Of a stretch of DNA of 64,000 nt, positions 53,676 to 63,200 are shown in pieces. Both the position numbers and the translations under genes were made by a program. Below the pieces are notes generated by a model. That model did no database searches. It worked only from the letters and a program-made list of their open reading frames with translations, and was not told the DNA's origin. The stretch spans positions 54,527,533 to 54,591,532 of the forward strand of contig CM044956.1 in assembly GCA_024516035.1 (NCBI GenBank), given 5' to 3'. The stretch is from Bactericera cockerelli. Lineage: Eukaryota; Arthropoda; Insecta; Hemiptera; Triozidae. Each line of letters opens with the position of its first letter. Within the stretch, counting starts at the first letter, position 1.

Positions 53676-54723
53676 CTTATTCTATTCTGACATTAAATTT
53701 ACCGTGTTGTAGGATTAAATTTAAAATATCATTATGCGCCTAAACAGTGCCTAATGATGAATTAGGGTTAGGGTGCTCTCTTTTTGCGTCTCTCAATAAG
53801 AGGTTTTCTTTCTTCTTTTTTTTCTCTTTTATTTTTGCTTTGTGTAGTGTTCATTGAAGAAATCAGACAACAATTAGTCAAATAACTTGTATCCATCAAA
53901 TTACCTACTTGCAATATATCCACAGGACAATTACCTAAACTTGAAAAAAAAAAATTGCAAGTTTCTCTTTTGTCATCTCACGACTTTGGCCCGACTCTGT
54001 ATTGATTATGCAGTAGGTATATTTTCTTTCATTATGCATTCTACTTCTTTGGCGTTCCACCCAAGTCATGTGTTTTCCTATGTTTATTGTTATTGGTATT
54101 CTGAATTTATTTATTATTGCCGCTGTGTTGGTCACATATATGCTGTCCTTCAGTTAACCTCTGGAGTCACGTTATAGCCGAGGGACAATCTAGATCTAGG
54201 CTAATGTGAGTAAGCCTGGACACTAGAATCTACATGGTGTAAGTTTCCATTGCAAGTTCAGGGTGTACATCTAATTTCCTACACAAGGCACTAGCTGCTT
54301 ACACATGCGAGTGTAATGGTATGACTCAGGTTCAAGCTTAGAATCTCTACTCTGATACTTTGGTGTTGACTGGATCATTCTACCTGCATTAGAGGCAAGG
54401 CCGGAATTGAAGAACATTCCTCGGATCCGAGTGTTCATAGAAATTACTAAATTCAACTCTAGTTTAACTGAAATTTCATTAGAAGCCATCAATAATAATC
54501 ATCGCTCGAATTTTCTAACTAGAGGGTTCAAAAAAAATAGCCATCTTAAAAAAAAAAATTGAAATCGGAGCAAAAAAATATTATTATTTTTACAAAAACG
54601 AACACAAAATACTTCGATTTCTAATATTAGAAATTAATCGGAAGTAAAAAAAATAGGAGTTCAATTTTTATTCATCCATAGTAGTTATTTGTTGTAACAA
54701 ACGTATTTTTCTTCCCCTTGCAG

Positions 54724-54889
54724 TTGTGAAGGATGCAAAGGGTTCTTCAAGCGGACGGTCCGAAAGGATCTATCGTACGCCTGTCGGGAGGGTCGGAACT
54801 GCATCATTGACAAGAGGCAGAGGAACCGGTGCCAGTACTGTCGCTATCAGAAGTGTCTGAACATGGGCATGAAGCGAGAGGCTGTACAG
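54724..54889 (+). CDS. usp: RXR/usp coding exon 4 (rest of DNA-binding domain)
   Basis: Encodes residues 129-184: [17 protein letters not shown], then CREGRNC, CQYC and the T/A-box [13 protein letters not shown]. All remaining zinc cysteines are present. P-box CEGCKG predicts binding to AGGTCA half-sites, as for all RXR/USP. Acceptor cttccccttgcag|T, donor CAG|gtgatt at 54890, phase 0. A Tigger/pogo-like MITE (54904-55136) begins only 14 bases after the donor, an unusually close insertion. No defects seen; finger 2 is intact. Confidence 0.97.
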
Positions 54890-54903
54890 GTGATTGCAAT
54901 ATA

Positions 54904-55136
54904 GAGTGGAACCTGGATAGAAGAGAACGCAAGGGGCCGGATTTTTTCCTCTTATATCAATCAATCAAATATCAAATAATTTTGATTGATTGATTGATAT
55001 TTATTCAAATGAGTGTTACAATGGTTGACATTAAATTTAATGTTTATGAATTTCCCTTTTCCCAAGAGATGTAAATTAATTGGACCTGGAAGTTGTTCTC
55101 TTATATCGACGTTTCTCTTATAACCAGGTCTGACTG
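54904..55136. mobile_element. Tigger/pogo-like MITE in RXR intron 4
   Basis: Left gagtggaacctggatagaag agaac, right gttctcttatatcgacgttt ctcttataaccaggtctgac tg; flanked by TA (54902-54903, 55137-55138). It lies 14 bases after the exon 4 donor. A central tgattgattgatat inverted/direct repeat is at 54955-55000. Confidence 0.72.
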
Positions 55137-55145
55137 TATTATGTA

Positions 55146-55226
55146 ATCATAATAACACTCTTTAGTGGAAGGTAACCACCAGGCGAGGTTAATGCTCAAA
55201 GCATTTTCTACCACCTAACCCTCGTA
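55146..55226 (-). mobile_element. SINE-C fragment
   Basis: Only the 3' body remains: ggtaaccaccaggcgaggtt aatgctcaaagcattttcta. A second such fragment is at 57130-57176. Confidence 0.75.
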
Positions 55227-55371
55227 TGTAGACATTTATGTACATTGTATAGACCTCAGTAGCGCACTTGTAACCTGATGGAAGGGGGTTCGTTACTATA
55301 TTATTACAATTCTTTGTAAGGCTGGTTCGAGTACCTCAATATGGTTCCATCTAAATAAAAATCTAAGTAGT

Positions 55372-55645
55372 CACTGTGGCAGAGCGAGTTAGCGCGCTAG
55401 GCATTGCACACATGGTGACCTGGGTTCGATTCCCAGCGGGGGAGGATTTTTTCTGCTCTGTACTTGGATGTTCGGGGTCCACTCATACCTCGTGAGGAAA
55501 AATGAGTAGCTGCTTTAATGTGAAGCAGCGACCAGTGGCAGAATCTTAGGCAAAAAAATAATACAAGGTATTGAAAATTAAAGTGGTAAAGTCCTATGAT
55601 TCTGCGCTACCCACTAAAATTGTGACATAATAACACAAAGAAAAA
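55372..55645 (+). mobile_element. SINE-E copy in RXR intron 4
   Basis: cactgtggcagagcgagtta gcgcgctaggcatt head, B box cctgggttcgattcccagcg, body tcggggtccactcatacctc gtgagg, end cccactaaaattgtgacata. Confidence 0.83.
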
Positions 55646-55805
55646 GCATTATTTATTTTTATTTTTATTTTATTTTTTAAATAAAAATCTAAAAAACAGC
55701 GGGTTACATCGTCTTATCTCAACTTATTTAATTGTTTTTTTTACCTCTCGATGTGTACATTTTTCTTCTTATTATTATTAATAGGGTTACAATATGAGGA
55801 TTAAA

Positions 55806-55945
55806 CCGTCCTCAGTAGCTTGATCGATAAGGCAGTAGACTTTTAACCTGGAGGTCGGTGGTTAAAATCCCGGTTTCAGCGTAGATTTAGTACAGCGAGC
55901 TTGAGTAGTTATGATATCACGAAAGTGATGAACACAATAGTATGA
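55806..55945 (+). mobile_element. SINE-A copy in RXR intron 4
   Basis: cctcagtagcttgatcgata head, degenerate B box gtggttaaaatcccggtttc, tail gatatcacgaaagtgatgaa. An additional short SINE-A fragment is at 55248-55290. Confidence 0.82.
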
Positions 55946-55947
55946 TC

Positions 55948-56068
55948 ATCATCATAGGGTGGCGTCATCGTGAACGATGGTAGCCAGACAGGGGAGGAAT
56001 GACTGAGCACTTCTACCACTGTCTTTACAAGGAGGCTAATAATAATTGACAAGGGCCCCAGAAGCAAG
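55948..56068 (+). repeat. Dispersed repeat I, copy adjoining RXR exon 5
   Basis: gcgtcatcgtgaacgatggt agccagacaggggaggaatg, ending aattgacaagggccccagaa. The remaining gap to the exon 5 acceptor is about 35 bases. Confidence 0.78.
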
Positions 56069-56102
56069 CGTTATGATAAGGTTTCCTATTGCCGGCTTGC
56101 AG

Positions 56103-56240
56103 GAGGAGCGGCAGAGGACCAAGGAGAGAGACCAGAACGAGGTGGAGTCCACCTCCAGCTCTGTGATAGACATGCCTGTGGACAGGATCCTGGAGGCGGA
56201 GCAGAGGGTAGACATGAAGCAGGAGCCTGGGGACCAGGAG
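56103..56240 (+). CDS. usp: RXR/usp coding exon 5 (hinge, D domain)
   Basis: Encodes 46 residues, [20 protein letters not shown] then [31 protein letters not shown]...NEVESTSS and MPVxRILEAE are the RXR hinge and start of the E domain. Phase 0 at both ends: acceptor cggcttgcag|GAG, donor GAG|gtgagt at 56241. The last 18 nt of the exon with the donor have been copied repeatedly into the following intron (56241-56875). A repeat copy (55948-56068) ends about 35 bases before the acceptor, so this exon is hemmed in by repeats on both sides. Confidence 0.95.
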
Positions 56241-56875
56241 GTGAGTAACATTATTCCACAGGATCCTGCTGACCAGGACGTGAGTGCTCTCAATACTAAT
56301 ATTATTCCACAGGATCCTGCTGAGTGCTCTCAATACTAATATTATTCCACAGGATCCTGCTGACCAGGACGTGAGTGCTCTCAATACTAATATTATTCCA
56401 CAGGATCCTGCTGACCAGGACGTGAGTGCTCTCAATACTAATATTATTCCACAGGATCCTGCTGACCAGGACGTGAGTGCTCTCAATACTAATATTATTC
56501 CACAGGATCCTGCTGACCAGGACGTGAGTAATATTATTCCACAGGATCCTGCTGACCAGGACGTGAGTGCTTTCAATACTAATATTATTCCACAGGATCC
56601 TGCTGACCAGGACGTGAGTGCTCTCAATACTAATATTATTCCACAGGATCCTGCTGACCAGGACGTGAGTGCTCTCAATACTAATATTATTCCACAGGAT
56701 CCTGCTGACCAGGACGTGAGTGCTCTCAATACTAATATTATTCCACAGGATCCTGCTGACCAGGACGTGAGTGCTCTCAATACTAATATTATTCCTGCTG
56801 ACCAGGACGTGAGTGCTCTCAATACTAATATTATTCCACAGGATCCTGCTGACCAGGACGTGAGTGCTCTCAACC
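56241..56875 (+). repeat. Array of microexon-like units copied from exon 5 end (51-bp period)
   Basis: Each unit is an 18-nt block GATCCTGCTGACCAGGAC, homologous to the last 18 nt of exon 5, followed by gtgagtgctctcaatactaa and tattattccacag (33 nt). Acceptors cacag|GATCC start blocks at 56262, 56313, 56353, 56404, 56455, 56506, 56545, 56596, 56647, 56698, 56749 and 56842. Donors gtgagt sit at 56241, 56280, 56371, 56422, 56473, 56524, 56563, 56614, 56665, 56716, 56767, 56809 and 56860. Each 18-nt block is phase 0 and would add DPADQD. The unit after 56313 lacks 8 bases, two spacers are short (21 nt), and one unit near 56797 has lost its acceptor. The 33-nt spacers contain a branch-point-like actaat but are shorter than usual introns. 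Confidence 0.95.
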
Positions 56876-56962
56876 TTCTCAAGCAGGGTCGACGTTGTTC
56901 AACCTCATGGTTGAAGTTGATTGGTTTTGGCACATTTTTTACGGCTGCATGCTTTTCCTAAC

Positions 56963-57125
56963 GCCAACGATTTTATTTGATTTAACGTCCTGGATTAGGA
57001 GGGGGGTTGTACCCTCCATTCGCTGGGAATCGTACCAGCTACCCACATTAACTTCACCCAGCCTGGGAAGGGCCGGAAATGCCAGCCTCACATATACGGA
57101 GGGAACAGAACTTCCTGTGTGAAAA
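56963..57125 (-). mobile_element. SINE-F copy in RXR intron 5
   Basis: tttaacgtcctggattagga, accctccattcgctgggaat, acttcacccagcctgggaag ggccgg, in minus orientation. Confidence 0.75.
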
Positions 57126-57176
57126 AAAAGGTTAATGCTCGAAGCTTTTTCCACCACCTAACCCTCAAGAGCCTTT

Positions 57177-57547
57177 GTTTGCGGCATTTAATAAATATTT
57201 TATTTAATATAAATCCCTCTGTTGGGGGATATTGAAACTCGTTCTATGTCATAATTTATTTTTCTCTATCTACTTGTATTAAACCTCCTTGCGATAAAAC
57301 AAATAATAAAATTTGAATTATTATGTGGTCACAAACATGAGCCATGTGTTCCTTCTGGTCAAATTGAATTATGGGTGCGGCCAGATTCTTCTCATTCTTG
57401 CGCATCGATCTCTAAAATGATTTATGAGGTCTATTGGAAAAGATATACTGAGGTAGAGTTATTAAGGACCAAAGTATGTGACCATATCACAGTCATACTT
57501 TGTCGTTAAAAAGTTTTACAATTATTTTTTCCCCGTGTCCGTTTCAG
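57177..57547. other. RXR intron 5 end
   Basis: AT-rich, nothing recognised before the exon 6 acceptor. Confidence 0.5.
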
Positions 57548-57683
57548 ATTATGAATGAACAGCAAGCTACCAACATTTGCAAGGCTACGGACAAGCAGCT
57601 GTTCCAGCTAGTGGACTGGGCCAAACACATTCCTCACTTCACAACGCTTCCTCTAGAAGATCAAGTATTATTATTACGTGCAG
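57548..57683 (+). CDS. usp: RXR/usp coding exon 6 (ligand-binding domain, early helices)
   Basis: Encodes [20 protein letters not shown] then [20 protein letters not shown] and LLLRAG. This corresponds to helix 1 through helix 3/4 of the RXR ligand-binding domain; WAKxIPHF and LxxxDQVxLLRAG form the nuclear receptor signature around the coactivator groove. Acceptor gtccgtttcag|ATT, phase 0; donor GCAG|gtgagt at 57684, phase 1. The last 49-60 bases of this exon and the donor are repeated six more times downstream (to 58150). Confidence 0.96.
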
Positions 57684-58150
57684 GTGAGTAACACTCAAAC
57701 ATATTCCTCACTTCACAACACTTCCTCTGGAAGATCAAGTATTATTATTACGTGCAGGTGAGTAACACTCAAACATATTCCTCACTTCACAACACTTCCT
57801 CTGGAAGATCAAGTATTATTATTACGTGCAGGTGAGTAACACTCAAACATATTGCTCACTTCACAACGCTTCCTCTAGAAGATCACGTATTATTATTACG
57901 TGCAGGTGAGTAACACTCAAACATATTGCTCACTTCACAACGCTTCCTCTAGATTCTCTAGAAGATCAAGTATTATTATTACGTGCAGGTGAGTAACACT
58001 CAAACATATTGCTCACTTCACAACGCTTCCTCTAGAAGATCAAGTATTATTATTATGTGCAGCTGAGTAACACTCAAACATATTGCTCACTTCACAACAT
58101 TCCCTCTAGAAGATCAAGTATTATTATTACGTGCAGGTGAGTAACACTCA
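57684..58150 (+). repeat. Array of exon 6 donor-edge copies (74-bp period)
   Basis: Six additional copies of the exon 6 3' edge (from about ATTCCTCACTTCACAACGCT to GTGCAG) each followed by gtgagtaacactcaaacata. Donor positions: genuine 57684; copies 57758, 57832, 57906, 57989, 58063 and 58137. The 57989 copy contains a 9-bp insertion (83-bp step); the 58063 copy has gt changed to ct and is dead. Copies differ at several positions (ttcctc/ttgctc, acgctt/acactt), so this is not a simple assembly stutter. 74 is not a multiple of three, and read-through past the real donor meets TAA within three codons. Confidence 0.93.
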
Positions 58151-58302
58151 AACATAAACCTCACTTAACAACAATCTGCTTTAACCACAAAAAATGTGAA
58201 AAGGCCTTATGTTTCACCACAGAATACTTATTTTTTGGCTTAACGTCTCTTGAACATCAAGGTTATTCGAGAGAAGGGTTTTACTCCATTCACTGGAAAC
58301 TT

Positions 58303-58540
58303 TACAGCCTCCGTGGCGTAATGGTTGTGACTACTGCCCGTAGTCCAAAGATCCCGAGTTTGATCCCCGGTTGGAGCACACTTTTCGAAGAAAATTCGGT
58401 TCCCTCCAAACACGTGAGGCTGGCATTTTCGGCCATACCCAACCTGGGTGAGGTTCATGTGGGTAGCTGGTACGATTTCCAGCGAATGGAGGGTAAAACC
58501 CCCGTCCTTTCTACCTCAAGTCAGAACGTTAAACCAAATA
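58303..58540 (+). mobile_element. SINE-F copy, full, in RXR intron 6
   Basis: tRNA-like head cctccgtggcgtaatggttg, B box gagtttgatccccggttgg, core cccaacctgggtgaggttca tgtgggtagctgg, gaatggagggtaaaaccccc. A minus-strand fragment lies just before it (58232-58296). Confidence 0.8.
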
Positions 58541-58629
58541 GAATCAATGGACATTGGATCTGGGCGTCCATATAATCATCTCACCACCGTGATTTCGGTA
58601 TCAATACCTATCTTACGGACACGGAATTA

Positions 58630-58815
58630 TTAATTATTAAGGTTGAGTGGAAGAGATTGCCACAGGCAATAACCCCGCCCTTTAGGTAGGACATTTCTCT
58701 CTTTTTTTCCTTCTTGTACCTATATTTGTTTAATCTTTTTGTTTTTCTTTATATTTCATTGTGTTCTACTGTATATATTTTTTGTTCTACCTAATAAAGC
58801 TTTTAAAAAAATAAA
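58630..58815 (+). mobile_element. Retroelement 3' end, family G, with polyadenylation signal
   Basis: agagattgccacaggcaata accccgccctttaggtagga ca, then T-rich sequence and acctaataaagctttt ahead of an A-rich tail. It ends about 45 bases before RXR exon 7, giving that exon a nearby sense-strand AATAAA. Confidence 0.7.
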
Positions 58816-58862
58816 AATATTATTACTGGAAAGTTTACAACTCGTCTCCTCTCTGGTGCCAG

Positions 58863-59087
58863 GCTGGAACGAGCTCCTGATCGCGGCGTTCTCCCACCGC
58901 AGCATCTCGGTGAAGGAGGGCATCCTGCTGGCCCCCGGGTGGACTGTGTACCGCTCCTCCGCCCACGAGGCGGGGGTGGGGGGGATATTCGACAGGGTCC
59001 TCACGGAGCTGGTGAGCAAGATGCGGGAGATGAAGATGGACAAGACAGAGCTGGGCTGCCTGCGCACCATCATCCTCTTCAACCCTG
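58863..59087 (+). CDS. usp: RXR/usp coding exon 7 (ligand-binding domain, helices 5-7/8)
   Basis: Encodes [20 protein letters not shown], then [20 protein letters not shown] and [34 protein letters not shown]. This closely follows vertebrate RXR. SHR contains the arginine that contacts the retinoid carboxylate in human RXR. The beta-turn segment [16 protein letters not shown] differs from vertebrate LATGLHVHRNSAHSAG. Acceptor tctctggtgccag|GC, donor CCTG|gtgagc at 59088, phase 1, as expected for the next RXR exon. That exon is not found before the minisatellite at 60213 and must lie beyond the window. Confidence 0.96.
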
Positions 59088-59119
59088 GTGAGCATTCTGG
59101 TGTTTTTTTTACATTAGTA

Positions 59120-59285
59120 GTTGAAAAGTAAGTTATCATATTTGTGTTAATCACTTTCGTGATATCACAACTTCTCAAACTCGCTGTACTAAATCTGCGC
59201 TGAAACCGGGACTTGAACCACCGACCTCCAGGTTACAACTCCGCTTCCTTATCGATCAAGCTACTGAGGCCTTATCGATCAAGCT
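59120..59285 (-). mobile_element. SINE-A copy after RXR exon 7
   Basis: Reverse complement of the full SINE-A; its head is partly duplicated (ccttatcgatcaagcta occurs twice). Candidate target duplication acattagta (59111-59119, 59286-59294). Confidence 0.82.
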
Positions 59286-59311
59286 ACATTAGTACTTATT
59301 GAACATGTAAA

Positions 59312-59725
59312 AGTAGGAGGAGATTGCCACAGGCAATAACCCCGCCCTTTAGGTAGGACACCAGCTTTATTCTCTTTTTTGTTCTTGTTTCTTTGTTCAA
59401 TCTGTTTATTTTTTTATTGATCATATAAAAGTATGAAGAGATTGCCACAGAAACCCCGCTCTTTAGGTAGGACACTAGCTTTATTATCTTTTTTGTTCTT
59501 GTTTCTTTGTTCAATCTGTTTATTTTTTTATTGATCATATAAAAGTATGAAGAGATTGCCACAGGCAATAACCCCGCTCTTTAGATAGGACACTAGCTGT
59601 ATTTTTTATTTTTTTGTTCTTGTTTCATTGTTGTTCAATCTGTGTATTTTTTTCTATATAATTTCATTGTATTGTACACTGTATATATTTTACTTTGTCT
59701 TGCCTAATAAAGCATAATATGATAA
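59312..59725 (+). mobile_element. Retroelement family G, about three tandem partial copies
   Basis: gagattgccacag starts at about 59320, 59438 and 59554, each followed by ctttaggtaggacacnagct-like sequence and a T-rich stretch; the last copy continues to cctaataaagcat. Confidence 0.7.
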
Positions 59726-60212
59726 TAAAAGTTATTGATGGATGCAAAGAACACTATAAACTTATTATTTTGAACATTTATTTAACGAAAGGTTAGAAAG
59801 GTCTTTAAAACTCTCTTGATTAAGCACGGGCTTAGACATTTGATTGTGTTCAAAGTTGATTGATTTAATCTGTTGATTAGCGACCATACACTTGGGCTTC
59901 AGACTCCTTGTCAAACTATGGTTTTAGTTCCAAGTATTTCTTTTTTCTACATGACGATTGCTCTTGACATAGTGATATGAATGACCTGTCAGCAAAAAGA
60001 AAGAAACAGATAGATATGAAAGGAAATATAAAATAAATTTATCATGAGGTCATGTTTCTACAAAAAAAAATATTTGTAGATATTGGATTTTTTTACCGTT
60101 TCCATTGGTCCCAAGGAACAATAGATCTTAATAGTTTAAACCCAAAGTAAAAAATTAAGAGAGAAAAAGATTTTTTTCTTTTAAATTAGAAACAACATTA
60201 AATACAAAATGT
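59726..60212. other. AT-rich left flank of the 27-bp minisatellite
   Basis: No feature recognised; no further RXR exon found here. Confidence 0.5.
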
Positions 60213-63200
60213 TCTTACTCCTCTGAACCCTCCCCCTGTACTTACTCCTCTGAACCCTCCCCCTGTACTTACTCCTCTGAACCCTCCCCCTGTACTTACT
60301 CCTCTGAACCCTCCCCCTGTACTTACTCCTCTGAACCCTACCCCTGTACTTACTCCTCTGAACCCTCCCCCTGTACTTACTCCTCTGAACCCTCCCCCTG
60401 TACTTACTCCTCTGAACCCTCCCCCTGTACTTACTCCTCTGAACCCTCCCCCTGTACTTACTCCTCTGAACCCTCCCCCTGTACTTACTCCTCTGACCCC
60501 TCCCCCTGTACTTACTCCTCTGAACCCTCCCCCTGTACTGAACCCTCCCCCTGTACTTACTCCTCTGAACCCTCCCCCTGTACTTACTCCTCTGAACCCT
60601 CCCCCTGTACTTACTCCTCTGAACCCTCCCCCTGTACTTACTCCTCTGAACCCTCCCCCTGTACTTACTCCTCTGAACCCTCCCCCTGTACTTACTCCTC
60701 TGAACCCTCCCCCTGTACTTACTCCTCTGACCCCTCCCCCTGTACTTACTCCTCTGAACCCTCCCCCTGTACTTACTCCTCTGAACCCTACCCCTGTACT
60801 TACTCCTCTGAACCCTACCCCTGTACTTACTCCTCTGACCCCACCCCTGTACTTACTCCTCTGAACCCTCCCCCTGTACTTACTCCTCTGAACCCTCCCC
60901 CTGTACTTACTCCTCTGAACCCTACCCCTGTACTTACTCCTCTGAACCCTACCCCTGTACTTACTCCTCTGACCCCTCCCCCTGTACTGAACCCTCCCCC
61001 TTTACTTACTCCTCTGAACCCTCCCCCTGTACTTACTCCTCTGAACCCTCCCCCTGTACTTACTCCTCTGACCCCTCCCCCTGTACTGAACCCTCCCCCT
61101 TTACTTACTCCTCTGAACCCTCCCCCTGTACTTACTCCTCTGAACCCTCCCCCTGTACTTACTCCTCTGACCCCTCCCCCTGTACTTACTCCTCTGAACC
61201 CTCCCCCTGTACTTACTCCTCTGAACCCTACCCCTGTACTTACTCCTCTGAACCCTACCCCTGTACTTACTCCTCTGACCCCACCCCTGTACTTACTCCT
61301 CTGAACCCTCCCCCTGTACTTACTCCTCTGAACCCTCCCCCTGTACTTACTCCTCTGAACCCTACCCCTGTACTTACTCCTCTGAACCCTCCCCCTGTAC
61401 TTACTCCTCTGAACCCTCCCTGTACTTACTCCTCTGACCCCCCCTGTACTTACTCCTCTGAACCCTCCCCCTGTACTTACTCCTCTGAACCCTCCCCCTG
61501 TACTTACTCCTCTGAACCCTACCCCTGTACTTACTCCTCTGAACCCTCCCCTGTACTTACTCTCTGAACCCTCCCCTGTACTTACTCCTCTGAACCCTCC
61601 CCTGTACTTACTCCTCTGACCCCCCCTGTACTTACTCCTCTGAACCCTCCCCCTGTACTTACTCCTCTGAACCTCCCCTGTACTTACTCCTCTGAACCCT
61701 ACCCCTGTACTTACTCCTCTGACCCTCCCCTGTACTTACTCCTCTGAACCCTCCCCTGTACTTACTCCTCTGAACCTCCCCCTGTACTTACTCCTTGAAC
61801 CCTCCCCTGTACTTACTCCTCTGAACCACCCCCTGATACTCTTACTCCTCTGAACCCTCCCCCTGTACTTACTCCTCTGACCCCTCCCCCTGTACTGAAC
61901 CCTCCCCTTTACTTACTCCTCTGAACCTCCCCCTGTACTTACTCCTCTGAACCTACCCCTGTACTTACTCCTCTGAACCCTCCCTGTACTTACTCTCTGA
62001 ACCCCCCCTGTACTGAACCCTACCCCTTACTTCTCTCTGAACCCTCCCCTGTACTTACTCCTCTGAACCCTCCCCCTGTACTTACTCTCTGACCCCCCCC
62101 CTGTCTGAACCCTCCCCCTGTACTTACTCCTCTGAACCTCCCCTGTACTTACTCCTCTGACCCTCCCCTGTACTTACTCTCTGAACCCTCCCCTGTACTT
62201 ACTCCTCTGAACCCTCCCCTGTACTTACTCCTCTGAACCCTCCCCTGTACTTACTCCTCTGAACCCTCCCCTGTACTTACTCCTCTGACCCTCCCCCTGT
62301 ACTTACCTCTGAACCCTCCCCCTGTACTTACTCCTCTGAACCCTCCCCTGTACTACTCCTCTGAACCCTCCCCCTGTACTTACTCTCTGAACCCTCCCCT
62401 GTACTTACTCTCTGACCCCTCCCCTGTACTTACTCCTCTGAACCCTCCCCCTGTACTTACTCCTCTGAACCCTCCCCTGTACTGAACCTACCCTGTACGT
62501 ACTCCTTGACCCTCCCTGTACTTCTCTTGAACCAACCCCACTGTACTTATTACTATCTCTAACCCTCCCTGTACTTACTCCTCTGAACCCCACCCTGTAC
62601 TTATCCTCTGAACCCTCCCTGTACTTACTCCTCTGAACCCTCCCCTGTACTTACTCCTTTGAACCTCCCCCTGTACTACTCCTCTGAACCACCCACTGTC
62701 TACTTACTTACCTTAAACCCTCCCCTGTACTTACTCCTCTGAACCCCCTACTTACTCCTCTGAACCCTACCCTGTACTTCCTCTCTGAACCTCCCCTGTA
62801 CTACTCCTCTGAACCCTCCCCGACTTACTCCCTGAACCCCTGTACTAACCTACCTGTTTACTCCTGAACCCCCCCTGTACTTACTCTCTGAACCTCCCCT
62901 GTACTTTCTCTGAACCCTCCGTACACCTGACCCTGTACTTATCCTCTGAACCTCCCCTGTACTTACTCTCTGAACCTACCCTTATTACTCCTGAACCCCC
63001 TGTACTACTCCTTAACCTCCCCTGTACTTACTCTCTGAACCCCCTGTACTTACTCCCTGAACCTACCCCTGTATTCTATTGACCTCCCTGTATTACTCCT
63101 CTGAACCCCCCTGTACTTACTCTCTGAACCCCCCCCTGTACTTCTCTTCCTCCCCGCAACCCTCCCCCTGTACTTACTCCTCTGAACCCTCCCCCTGTAC

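Noticed and set aside
56025..56933. Minus-strand 302-codon frame and plus-strand 225-codon frame
   Set aside because: Both are read through the 51-bp array; the plus-strand one is not the exon 5 frame after the 8-base deletion near 56321.
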